Assembly: GCA_031258375.1 (NCBI GenBank)
Contig: JAIRMX010000129.1
Span: 1-8,787, forward strand
Length of the DNA stretch: 8,787 nucleotides
Source: Elusimicrobiota bacterium
GTDB taxonomy: Bacteria > Elusimicrobiota > Elusimicrobia > Elusimicrobiales > Elusimicrobiaceae
Direction: 5' to 3'
Part shown: one piece after another, positions 1 to 6,349 of the stretch
Numbering within the stretch: position 1 is the stretch's first letter
Layout of the letters: each line of letters begins with the position of its first letter
Translations under genes and position numbers: made by a program
The notes under the pieces: generated by a model
The model's database searches: none
The model's input: the letters and a program-made list of their open reading frames with translations, nothing else
What the model was told of the DNA's origin: nothing

Positions 1-755
1 TTTCTTTCTTTTTTCAATTCATGCGGGATTCCTCTATCCCACATAACACTCTTTTTTATAACTTTTGCAGGATTACCAGCTAAGGCGGTAAACCGCTCCA
101 CGAAACACTTGGCAATTACCGCTCCAGCGCCGACTATCGTATCTGGCGGTATATTAGCATTTTTTAGGATTCTTACTTCGCGTCCTATCCAGCAACGGTC
201 GCCTATAACTAGCGGCGCGCTTACGTCATTTATGATTTCGTTAGACGCAATGTCAATTATAGAATGTCCGTCGCTTGTCCATATTTCTATACCGGACGAC
301 AGCATACATTCGTCGCCTATGATACATTCGACGTTCGCGCCACAAAGGAAAACTTTCGCGTCTTCAACTGAAGAATTTACTCCGAATATAAACTTTTGAT
401 TATATCCCTGATAAACTAAAACGTCAAGATTACGAACATATTTGGCGTTTTTTATCTTTATGTATGAATTGTCCGATTCTATATTTATGTAGCTATTTGT
501 AAAGATGTCGGGATTTTCAATTTCAACGGTGCTGTTCTTACCACTACATCTTATTACCAATCCGTTCACGGCGTAATATCCCATTGGATACGATTTCCCC
601 TCCACAATGATTTTATTGTTTGAGCCAATTGAATTCGCACGCAGTAGATATTTAGCGCGAACGCTACGCCTAATTTTGCGATTTGGTATAAATGCGCAAA
701 AAAATTTTATACTTTTTGAGATAAAAAATTTTGACAAATTCTTTTTTAATATCAT
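1..755 (-). CDS. Hexapeptide-repeat (left-handed beta-helix) acyltransferase, 3' end outside the window
   Basis: A minus-strand frame gives 251 residues without a stop before the window edge. It probably transfers an acetyl or other acyl group to a sugar of the surface polysaccharide, in the cytoplasm at the membrane. The N-terminus (about 1-40) is basic and amphipathic and contains a FIPNRKIRRSVR stretch of a kind often seen in polysaccharide-locus transferases. Residues 120-232 carry the family signatures: SSGIEIWTSDGHSI (152-165) with the likely catalytic His164, hexapeptide-like turns (VIGDRCWIG, 183-191; IPPDTIVGAGAVI, 202-214) and the closing GNPAKVI (227-233). The ATG at 755 is preceded by AAAGGA with 9 bases between; an in-frame TAA lies at 800-798. 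It overlaps the short upstream frame by ATGA and follows two glycosyltransferases, so it is likely in their operon. The acyl donor and acceptor cannot be told. Class confidence is high. Confidence 0.9.
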   Translation of the reverse strand, partial: MILKKNLSKFFISKSIKFFCAFIPNRKIRRSVRAKYLLRANSIGSNNKIIVEGKSYPMGYYAVNGLVIRCSGKNSTVEIENPDIFTNSYINIESDNSYIKIKNAKYVRNLDVLVYQGYNQKFIFGVNSSVEDAKVFLCGANVECIIGDECMLSSGIEIWTSDGHSIIDIASNEIINDVSAPLVIGDRCWIGREVRILKNANIPPDTIVGAGAVIAKCFVERFTALAGNPAKVIKKSVMWDRGIPHELKKER

Positions 756-850
756 TTCCAAAAATCCTTTATTACAGATTTCATTTTCTGCGCGGATTTA
801 ATTAATTTATCCAGCCATTCGCGCAAATAACGCCGGCTTTCGTTACGCAC
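752..850 (-). pseudogene. Short frame resembling the N-terminus of a glycosyltransferase (remnant or tiny gene)
   Basis: Between the 740-aa glycosyltransferase and the acyltransferase lies a 32-codon frame starting at GTG (850-848). Its TGA (754-752) overlaps the acyltransferase ATG as ATGA. The same frame stays open leftward into the end of the upstream gene and reads IIAISIVRNESRRYLREWLDKL around the GTG when joined across positions 868 to 803. VRNESRRYLREWLD resembles the 'V(R/K)NE..YL.EWL' opening of several glycan transferases, including GT92-like proteins. The remainder is lysine-rich and ends after FWK. The simplest reading is the leftover start of a deleted transferase gene whose stop happens to couple to the next gene. 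A real small peptide, or a chance open frame of only 99 bases, is also possible. The similarity is from memory and short, so confidence is modest. Confidence 0.35.
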
Positions 851-861
851 TATTGAAATTG

Positions 862-3084
862 CTATGATTTTATTTTTTCTGCCAGAATCAAGTTCCATTC
901 TTTTTCCCATTTTTCTTTATTAAAAGCCTGCCGTACCACGGACAAAGCATTTTCTGCCAGCATGTCGGCAAAATTTTTATTGCTTAGCAACAAGCGCATT
1001 GCGTTGTATAATTCTTCCTCGCAAGGGTTTATCAATAAACCGTTGTAATTGTTTAGAATAAGATTGCCCAGACCACCGATATTTGTTGATATAACCGGAA
1101 GGCCGCTTGCCATGGCTTCAAGGCAGGACAGGCTAGTACCTTCGCTGTATATCGTAGGGATAACGACGATATCGGCGTTTCTGTAAACCTCCGGCATTTT
1201 ATCCGCATCTATGATGTCATGGATAATGCGCGCCGGAAAATCTCTTTTCAGCAGTTCTATATCTTTTATAAAAACTTCGCCGTAGGTATAGCCGATAAAG
1301 GCTAGTTCCGTATCGGGAAATTCTTCTAAAATTCTCCTGCCGGCGGCGGAAAATAAAAAATAGCCGCGGTTATAACAAATTCTTCTTGGAAACAAAATTC
1401 TGGTTTTTGCGGCTTCCTTTTTGCCCGGACGCGGATAGAAATGATTTGTGTCCGCGTAATTAGGAATATACGTCATCTTTTTACTATAACCTAAAGAAGG
1501 AAATGTTGAGCGTAGCCATGAAATCGTATTAAGGTCAACAGATACCATGCCGCTTATTTTGTTAAACATTTCATACTTCTTTTCAAGCTGTCGCTTTTCT
1601 TTGGCCGCGCTTGAGGCTCCATCCCAAAATATGCCGTGGCATAAGAGCATTGATTTCTTCGCAAAAACCGGAATATTATCAGCTATCCAGGAATATATAG
1701 CTAAAGCTATTTTATCGGGCAACAAAAAATTTACCAGATAAAAAAAATCTTTAATCCTGCGGCTCGGCAACCCTATCACCGTAAGATTATTCTTTTTTAC
1801 AGCCCATATTCCATTAGAAGAATATTGCAGCAAAACCGCGTTTAAGCCCGCTCTATTTATTAAATTGCTTAAATCCAGACAATATCTTTCCGCGCCGCCG
1901 GAAAAAAATTTGTCACCGATATAATCAAAAAAACTGGTTTGTATGATAAAAACAGTTTTTGACGGCTCAAGATCGTTTTCATTTAAGAAATCAAGAAAGA
2001 CCTTTTTGTATATTCTAGCCGAAATTATAATTTTGTATCTAAATAAATACTGCAGCTTTTCCGTAAATTTATTCCTGTAAATTTGTCTTCCTCCCAAAGA
2101 AACGCTGGCAGAACCTGCGTTTAAAGCCAAATATTTAAATCGTAAAAACCATTTTATATCGCCCACCGAAAACGAACGGAGCCGCAATACGCATTTGCCG
2201 TCCATATCTGCCAACTGCTTTGCGAAAACATTGAACAAATTCTTCTGCGCGGCTTTATCAGACGTATTCAAAATTTCTTTATACTGCGTTTTATATCTGG
2301 CCCAAAAAATATTTTTGCTTATCCATTTAAGTTCGTCCGGGGAATCTTTGTATAATTCAAAAATGACTGATATATTTTTGTGATAATCATTAATCCGCTT
2401 TTCGTCAAAAGACTTCATTGTTGACGTTTCATTATTCGCATAATAATACAAACTTGCGTCTATAATTACCGTTTTGGGCCGCTTTTTAATTATTTCAAAC
2501 AGGAAAGCGTTGTCCTCATAATAAACCCCAGGGATAAAAGATATTCCGCGCAATAATTTCTTCTTGTACAATTTACTCCATGGGGAGATGGGTATTTTGA
2601 ATTTTGCTTTCCCGGTTTCAACATATTTAAGCGGATTATTCATAATTTCAAACTCAATATTTTGGACGGAATAAAATTCTATTTTAGGTATATCCTTGCG
2701 TTTATTTTTAAAATAATCGCTGAAGTAGTCAAAACATACCCAGTCCGCCTGATACTTAACGATAAAATAATAAGTTATTTCCAATAATTGTGGATGAATG
2801 AAATCATCTGAGTCTAAAAAATAAATATATTTGCCATTGGCCTGCTTTAATCCGTTATTACGCGCTACTGATTGGCCTTGATTTGTCTGCGTTATTATAT
2901 TTATACGGATATCTTTTTTGGCGTATTCTTTAAGTATTTTTTCAGAATTATCCGTTGACCCGTCGTTTATGCAAATAAATTCAAAATCTTTAAAAGTTTG
3001 CCCAAGCACGCTGTCTAAACATCTCGCAAGATATTTTTCCACATTGTAAACGGGGATTATGACTGATATTAAAGGCATATTCAT
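862..3084 (-). CDS. Bifunctional glycosyltransferase: N-terminal GT2 domain fused to C-terminal GT4 (GT-B) domain
   Basis: A 740-residue soluble protein predicted to add two sugars, or the same sugar in two linkages, to a growing surface glycan on the cytoplasmic side. Residues 4-230 are a GT-A/GT2 domain: ISVIIPVYN (6-14), NDGSTDNS (40-47), the metal-binding DSDD (91-94) and the ED pair at 190-191 expected for the catalytic base. Residues 230-370 are a helical linker. Residues 375-735 are a GT-B/GT4 domain: FFSGGAERY (393-401), HGIFWDG (483-489), and the donor-binding EX7E motif with Glu648 and Glu656 followed by GLPVISTNIGG (661-671). Both domains keep their key residues. The first ATG (3084) overlaps the TGA of the upstream GT2 gene as ATGA, favouring it over the ATG two codons later. 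Donor and acceptor are unknown. Two-domain transferases of this kind occur in O-antigen and capsule loci. Confidence 0.93.
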   Translation of the reverse strand: MNMPLISVIIPVYNVEKYLARCLDSVLGQTFKDFEFICINDGSTDNSEKILKEYAKKDIRINIITQTNQGQSVARNNGLKQANGKYIYFLDSDDFIHPQLLEITYYFIVKYQADWVCFDYFSDYFKNKRKDIPKIEFYSVQNIEFEIMNNPLKYVETGKAKFKIPISPWSKLYKKKLLRGISFIPGVYYEDNAFLFEIIKKRPKTVIIDASLYYYANNETSTMKSFDEKRINDYHKNISVIFELYKDSPDELKWISKNIFWARYKTQYKEILNTSDKAAQKNLFNVFAKQLADMDGKCVLRLRSFSVGDIKWFLRFKYLALNAGSASVSLGGRQIYRNKFTEKLQYLFRYKIIISARIYKKVFLDFLNENDLEPSKTVFIIQTSFFDYIGDKFFSGGAERYCLDLSNLINRAGLNAVLLQYSSNGIWAVKKNNLTVIGLPSRRIKDFFYLVNFLLPDKIALAIYSWIADNIPVFAKKSMLLCHGIFWDGASSAAKEKRQLEKKYEMFNKISGMVSVDLNTISWLRSTFPSLGYSKKMTYIPNYADTNHFYPRPGKKEAAKTRILFPRRICYNRGYFLFSAAGRRILEEFPDTELAFIGYTYGEVFIKDIELLKRDFPARIIHDIIDADKMPEVYRNADIVVIPTIYSEGTSLSCLEAMASGLPVISTNIGGLGNLILNNYNGLLINPCEEELYNAMRLLLSNKNFADMLAENALSVVRQAFNKEKWEKEWNLILAEKIKS

Positions 3085-4046
3085 AATTCTTTTTTAATGC
3101 GCTGTATGTAATCTTTACATTCTTTGAGTATCTGAATATCTGTCTTTTTGATGAATTGCATTTGCTCACGTTTTTTATTTCTAATTTCCACATAATTTTT
3201 CAATACATAAGGGATGGCCGAAATGCTTTTAAATATCCATAAAATATGGGAAAATAACAGTTTTTTGTCTGTCACATTCTTCCAAATAAAAAGCTCCCTG
3301 TTTCTTTTTGATAAGTACTTTGCATATTTGTTTGTTTTGCTCTTTATTGTGCCGCCGCATTTATGACGAGGGCATACGTCTTTTATATAAGTTATCGGCC
3401 AGCCTCTTTTTAAGCCTCTATATATTAAGTCAGTTTCCTCAAGTAGATACGGGTCAAATAATGTGTCAAATCCGCCAAGCTTGTCAAACTTTTCTCTGCT
3501 GCAAAAGAAATATGCCCCCTGCACGCCGTAAGATAAATAGTCATTATATGATTTTAAGTCCTTATTATAAATATTGCCCGTAAATCTTAAAAAACCTCTT
3601 TTCCACTGTAGTGTTTTTATGCCGTCCAATTGCTCTTTTGCGCCTTCAACTTTTGGAAAAGCTTTATAGCCGGCACAGGCCGCACAGAACATATCCGACG
3701 ATAAATAAGGTAAAGCGTTTTTAAAAAAGTCATCATATAAAAACACATCGTTGTCTACAAAAAGCAAAATATTCCCTTTACTTTGCGCAACGCCGTGGTT
3801 TCTGGCTGAACATGCCCCTTTTTGAGGATTTTCAAACACTTTTATTTCTTTCTCAAAGTTTTCTTTTAAAAACAAAACGGTATCATCCGAAGATTTATCA
3901 TCCACAACGATTATTTCCGTCGCTACCGGGCTTTGCCTGCAGGCAGAAATTACCGATGGCAGACAATCTTTAAGATGATGTTTGCCGTTAAACGAAGGTA
4001 TTATTACTGAGATTATGATATTTGTTTTACTTTTCAGTTCGTTCAT
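3081..4046 (-). CDS. Family 2 glycosyltransferase (rhamnosyl/galactosyl-transferase-like)
   Basis: A 321-residue GT-A transferase, probably the first gene of the minus-strand operon. IISVIIPSFNG (11-21) is the nucleotide-binding first strand, VVDDKSSDD (47-55) follows, and VDNDV (97-101) holds the DXD metal site. Before it, KGACSARNHGVAQSKG (76-91) is the usual GT2 donor loop. LEETDL (202-207) with a later PRHKCGGTI (226-234) matches the acceptor side of WcaA/WcaE-like and rhamnosyltransferase-like enzymes. The C-terminal 50 residues are basic and helical. The frame can be extended upstream to a TTG at 4127. That extra 27-residue hydrophobic stretch overlaps the structured element at 4124 and gives an unusual N-terminus, so ATG 4046 is chosen. 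No strong Shine-Dalgarno precedes either start. It is coupled to the next gene by a 4-base overlap. The specific sugar cannot be assigned. Confidence 0.9.
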   Translation of the reverse strand: MNELKSKTNIIISVIIPSFNGKHHLKDCLPSVISACRQSPVATEIIVVDDKSSDDTVLFLKENFEKEIKVFENPQKGACSARNHGVAQSKGNILLFVDNDVFLYDDFFKNALPYLSSDMFCAACAGYKAFPKVEGAKEQLDGIKTLQWKRGFLRFTGNIYNKDLKSYNDYLSYGVQGAYFFCSREKFDKLGGFDTLFDPYLLEETDLIYRGLKRGWPITYIKDVCPRHKCGGTIKSKTNKYAKYLSKRNRELFIWKNVTDKKLLFSHILWIFKSISAIPYVLKNYVEIRNKKREQMQFIKKTDIQILKECKDYIQRIKKEL

Positions 4047-4123
4047 AAAGATTAATAAACGGAACTTTACGTAAGAAAGAAGAAGGAATAAAAAGCAATA
4101 ATAAACGGCTGCAAATATCCCAG

Positions 4124-4315
4124 GCAATCATCGTGACCAAGATAAAACAGCCGTAGCTTTCCATCCGAAGATGGAAAGCGTTCGACACAGAAAACCAAAG
4201 GGATCAGCAATGGTTTTCTGTGCCTCTAAACGACTGTTCTTGGACGATGATTGCATTCCTATATTAAAGGAATTCAACTTTATTCTTCATAAAGTTCCAA
4301 GAAACAGATTAAATT
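4124..4315 (+). repeat. Structured element, copy A: multi-helix fold in the divergent intergenic region
   Basis: Outer helix P1 pairs 4124-4134 with 4244-4254 (11 perfect pairs). A two-base GA bulge and CCAAG/CTTGG (4137-4141/4239-4243) follow. Inside are ACAGCCGT (4147-4154) facing ACGACTGT (4230-4237). Hairpin P2 (4156-4165/4170-4179) has 10 perfect pairs closed by CGAA. Hairpin P3 (4186-4197/4211-4222) has 12 perfect pairs and a 13-nt loop containing GGATCAG (4201-4207). Downstream come a small hairpin (4256-4260/4268-4272) and a hairpin with loop TTCTTCA (4276-4282/4290-4296), then GTTCCAAGAAACAGATTAAATT. A second copy at 8573 has the same layout with different helix sequences. The element lies upstream of rfbF and within the spacer of the divergent glycosyltransferase operon. 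It could be a noncoding RNA, an mRNA leader or a non-autonomous mobile element. The strand is assigned from the shared orientation and is not proven to be transcribed. Confidence 0.75.
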
Positions 4316-4320
4316 ATATC

Positions 4321-4338
4321 AAGCAGTCAAAACTGCTT
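4321..4338 (+). other. Small perfect hairpin just after structured element A
   Basis: AAGCAGT (4321-4327) and ACTGCTT (4332-4338) form seven perfect pairs around a CAAA loop, five bases after the conserved tail of element A. There is no following T-run, so it is not a classical intrinsic terminator. It may be the last helix of element A. Copy B is cut by the window edge before the equivalent position, so this cannot be compared. The stretch from here to the rfbF start is very AT-rich. Confidence 0.4.
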
Positions 4339-4387
4339 ATCCGAAATAATAATCTCCAAGCGTATAAATTTAAAATACAAATAATTG

Positions 4388-4393
4388 TATAAT
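4388..4393 (+). promoter_or_regulatory. Candidate -10 box for rfbF-rfbG
   Basis: TATAAT, an exact sigma-70 consensus -10 hexamer, sits 41 bases before the rfbF ATG. No good TTGACA-like -35 lies 16-19 bases upstream, and the surrounding DNA is so AT-rich that a match is not surprising. If real, transcription would begin near 4400, downstream of element A, leaving the element outside the rfbF mRNA. The ribosome binding site of rfbF is AGGA at 4423-4426, eight bases before the ATG. Confidence 0.35.
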
Positions 4394-4434
4394 TATATTA
4401 TGCATTTGTAAATCTATATTACAGGATATTAGTT

Positions 4435-5211
4435 ATGAAAACGTTAATTTTAGCGGGCGGACTGGGCTCAAGACTGAGCGAAGAAACCGAACTTAAACCA
4501 AAGCCGATGGTGGAAATAGGCGGCAAGCCGATTTTATGGCATATAATGAAGATTTATTCTTCTTACGGTTTTAATGATTTTATTATTTTGACCGGCTATA
4601 AATCGCATATAATTAAAGACTATTTTATTAACTATTATAATCGTTATTCGGATATAACGGTCGATATGGAAAACAATACCGTCGAAATACATAAAACCCG
4701 TCACGAGCCGTGGAAAGTTACGCTTTTGTACACCGGACAAAACGCCATGACGGGCGCAAGAGTAAAAAAAGCTCAAGATTATGTATGCGGCGAGCCTTTT
4801 ATGCTCACTTACGGCGACGGCGTGGCCGACGTCGACATAAACAAATTAATCCAAGCGCATAAAAAATCCGGCAAAATTTTGACTATGACGGCCGTTCAAA
4901 TGTCGGGGCGCTTCGGCGCGCTCGTCATAAAGGAAGATAATATAATAACTTCTTTTATGGAAAAACCAAAAGGAGAAGAAAATTGGATTAACGGCGGTTT
5001 CTTCGTTTGCCAGCCGGAAATTTTTAATTATATTGCGCAAAACGACGATAACGCAATTTTTGAGCGCGGCCCGCTTGAAACTCTTGCCGCAAAAGGCCAG
5101 CTCAACGCTTTCAAACACGACGGTTTTTGGAAGCCGATGGATACTTTGAGAGAAAAAACCGAGCTTAACGATATGTGGGTTTCAGGCAAAGCACCGTGGC
5201 AAAAATGGTAA
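4435..5211 (+). CDS. rfbF: Glucose-1-phosphate cytidylyltransferase
   Basis: Makes CDP-glucose and pyrophosphate from CTP and alpha-glucose-1-phosphate, the first committed step towards CDP-linked deoxysugars, in the cytoplasm. The 258-residue length is normal for the family (RfbF/DdhA/AscA). Nucleotidyltransferase signatures are in order: LAGGLGSRLSEET (6-18), KPKPMVEIGGKPI (21-33), YGDGVADVD (126-134) with the metal-binding aspartates, FMEKPKG (174-180), WINGGFFV (184-191) and the C-terminal FWKPMDTLREK (231-241). ETELKPKPM separates it from dTDP-glucose (RmlA) enzymes and favours the CTP-using class. ATG 4435 has AGGA eight bases upstream. It is followed after 73 bases by the gene for the next enzyme of the pathway. 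No tailoring enzyme such as RfbH is seen in the window, so the final sugar is unknown. Confidence 0.95.
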   Translation: MKTLILAGGLGSRLSEETELKPKPMVEIGGKPILWHIMKIYSSYGFNDFIILTGYKSHIIKDYFINYYNRYSDITVDMENNTVEIHKTRHEPWKVTLLYTGQNAMTGARVKKAQDYVCGEPFMLTYGDGVADVDINKLIQAHKKSGKILTMTAVQMSGRFGALVIKEDNIITSFMEKPKGEENWINGGFFVCQPEIFNYIAQNDDNAIFERGPLETLAAKGQLNAFKHDGFWKPMDTLREKTELNDMWVSGKAPWQKW

Positions 5212-5222
5212 GCTTTTGAGCC

Positions 5223-5247
5223 GTCATCAACTCGACGAGTTGATGAC
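5223..5247 (+). repeat. Intergenic perfect palindrome between rfbF and rfbG
   Basis: Two 12-base arms (5223-5234 and 5236-5247) are exact inverse complements separated by one A, giving a 10-pair hairpin with a CGACG loop. It starts 11 bases after the rfbF stop and ends 37 bases before the rfbG start. It is followed by A-rich sequence, not a T-run, so a terminator reading rightward is unlikely. It may be an mRNA processing or stabilising hairpin that sets the ratio of the two proteins, or a small palindromic repeat. The eight bases just before it (TTTGAGCC) also precede the outer helix of structured element B, which may be coincidence. Confidence 0.6.
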
Positions 5248-5284
5248 AAAAAGAAAATGCGAAAATGTAAAAAAAGAGATTATT

Positions 5285-6346
5285 ATGTTTAACAATATTT
5301 ATAAAGGAAAAAGAGTTTTACTGACCGGACATACGGGCTTTAAAGGCGGCTGGCTTGCATTATGGCTGAAAACTCTAGGCGCGCAAGTCGCGGGGTATTC
5401 TCTGCCGCCGAACACAAACCCGTCGTTTTTTGAAGTTCTAAAAATCGATTCAAAAATAAAAAGCGTTTTTGGCGATATTCTAGACGTGAAAGAATTAGAA
5501 AAAGTTTTTAGCGAAGTTAAGCCGCAAATCGTTTTTCATCTTGCCGCACAGCCGCTTGTAAGGCTTTCTTACGCCGAACCCGTTCTTACGTATAAAACAA
5601 ACGTAATCGGCACTCTTAATATGTTCGAGGCCGCGCGCAAATGTTCCGGCGTAAAAGCGTTCGTAAATATCACGACCGATAAATGCTATGAAAATAAAGA
5701 AATACGGCGCGGTTATAAAGAAACCGATCCTATGGGCGGATACGATATGTATTCATCATCAAAAGGCTGCTCGGAAATTTTATCATCGTCCTATCGCAGG
5801 TCTTTTTTAAAAACCGGCTACGCTCTTGCAACCGCGCGCGCGGGAAACGTTATCGGCGGCGGGGACTGGGCTTTAGACCGCCTTGTGCCTGATTGTATAA
5901 AATCAATAAATGAAAATCAGACGGTTGAAATTCGCAATCCGCTTGCAATAAGGCCTTGGCAGCACGTGCTTGAACCGCTTAGCGGATATTTGCTTTTAGG
6001 GCAAAAACTGCTTGAAGAAAGAGAAAAATTCGCCGAAGGTTTTAATTTCGGACCGGAGAAAAACTCCGTCTACTCCGTAGCGGAGGTGGCAAAAAAAATT
6101 ATCAAATATTACGGTAAAGGAGAAATTCTTGTGCACAAACGCGATAATTTGCATGAGGCCGGCCTTTTGACGCTTAATATCAATAAGGCGAAAAAACGAC
6201 TCGGCTGGGCGCCGTCGTGGAATACGGAAAGGACAATAAAAAACACGGTAAAATGGTATAAAGATTTTTACGACGGCAAAAATATTGAAGGTTTAACGTT
6301 TGCACAAATAAAAGAATACGAAGAGAATTTTGCTGCCGGCCGTTAA
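5285..6346 (+). CDS. rfbG: CDP-glucose 4,6-dehydratase
   Basis: Converts CDP-glucose to CDP-4-keto-6-deoxyglucose using tightly bound NAD, acting directly after RfbF in the cytoplasm. It is a 353-residue short-chain dehydrogenase/reductase of the extended class. Seen in order from the chosen ATG: Rossmann motif VLLTGHTGFKGGWL (11-24), HLAAQPLVRLSY (85-96), NITTDKCYEN (128-137) carrying the dehydratase Thr-Asp, the catalytic YSSSK (156-160), and RAGNVIGGGDWALDRLVPD (185-203). GFKGGWL and RPWQHVLEPLSGYL (223-236) are characteristic of RfbG/DdhB rather than of dTDP-glucose dehydratase. The frame is open upstream to an ATG at 5216. That start would overlap the intergenic palindrome and add 23 residues before the usual MFNN..KGKRVL start, so 5285 (after AAAGAGA) is preferred. 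It forms an operon with rfbF and converges on the ATPase gene. Confidence 0.95.
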   Translation: MFNNIYKGKRVLLTGHTGFKGGWLALWLKTLGAQVAGYSLPPNTNPSFFEVLKIDSKIKSVFGDILDVKELEKVFSEVKPQIVFHLAAQPLVRLSYAEPVLTYKTNVIGTLNMFEAARKCSGVKAFVNITTDKCYENKEIRRGYKETDPMGGYDMYSSSKGCSEILSSSYRRSFLKTGYALATARAGNVIGGGDWALDRLVPDCIKSINENQTVEIRNPLAIRPWQHVLEPLSGYLLLGQKLLEEREKFAEGFNFGPEKNSVYSVAEVAKKIIKYYGKGEILVHKRDNLHEAGLLTLNINKAKKRLGWAPSWNTERTIKNTVKWYKDFYDGKNIEGLTFAQIKEYEENFAAGR

Positions 6347-6349
6347 ATT

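Noticed and set aside
82..93. AAGGCGGTAAAC shared with the P2 palindrome of element B at 8635-8646.
   Set aside because: Several 12-base matches are expected by chance in a window of this size. The copy at 82 is inside conserved acyltransferase coding sequence with no matching structure.
109..399. A plus-strand open frame of 96 codons at the left end.
   Set aside because: It is the complement of the hexapeptide-repeat region of the acyltransferase, whose minus-strand frame carries clear family motifs.
4047..4127. A 27-residue hydrophobic N-terminal extension of the GT2 protein from a TTG codon.
   Set aside because: It overlaps the start of structured element A, has no ribosome binding site, and precedes a normal GT2 N-terminus. 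It is better treated as noncoding.
4171..4392. A 73-codon plus-strand open frame covering part of structured element A.
   Set aside because: Its sequence is wholly accounted for by hairpins and conserved loop words. It has no ribosome binding site and no protein-like motif.
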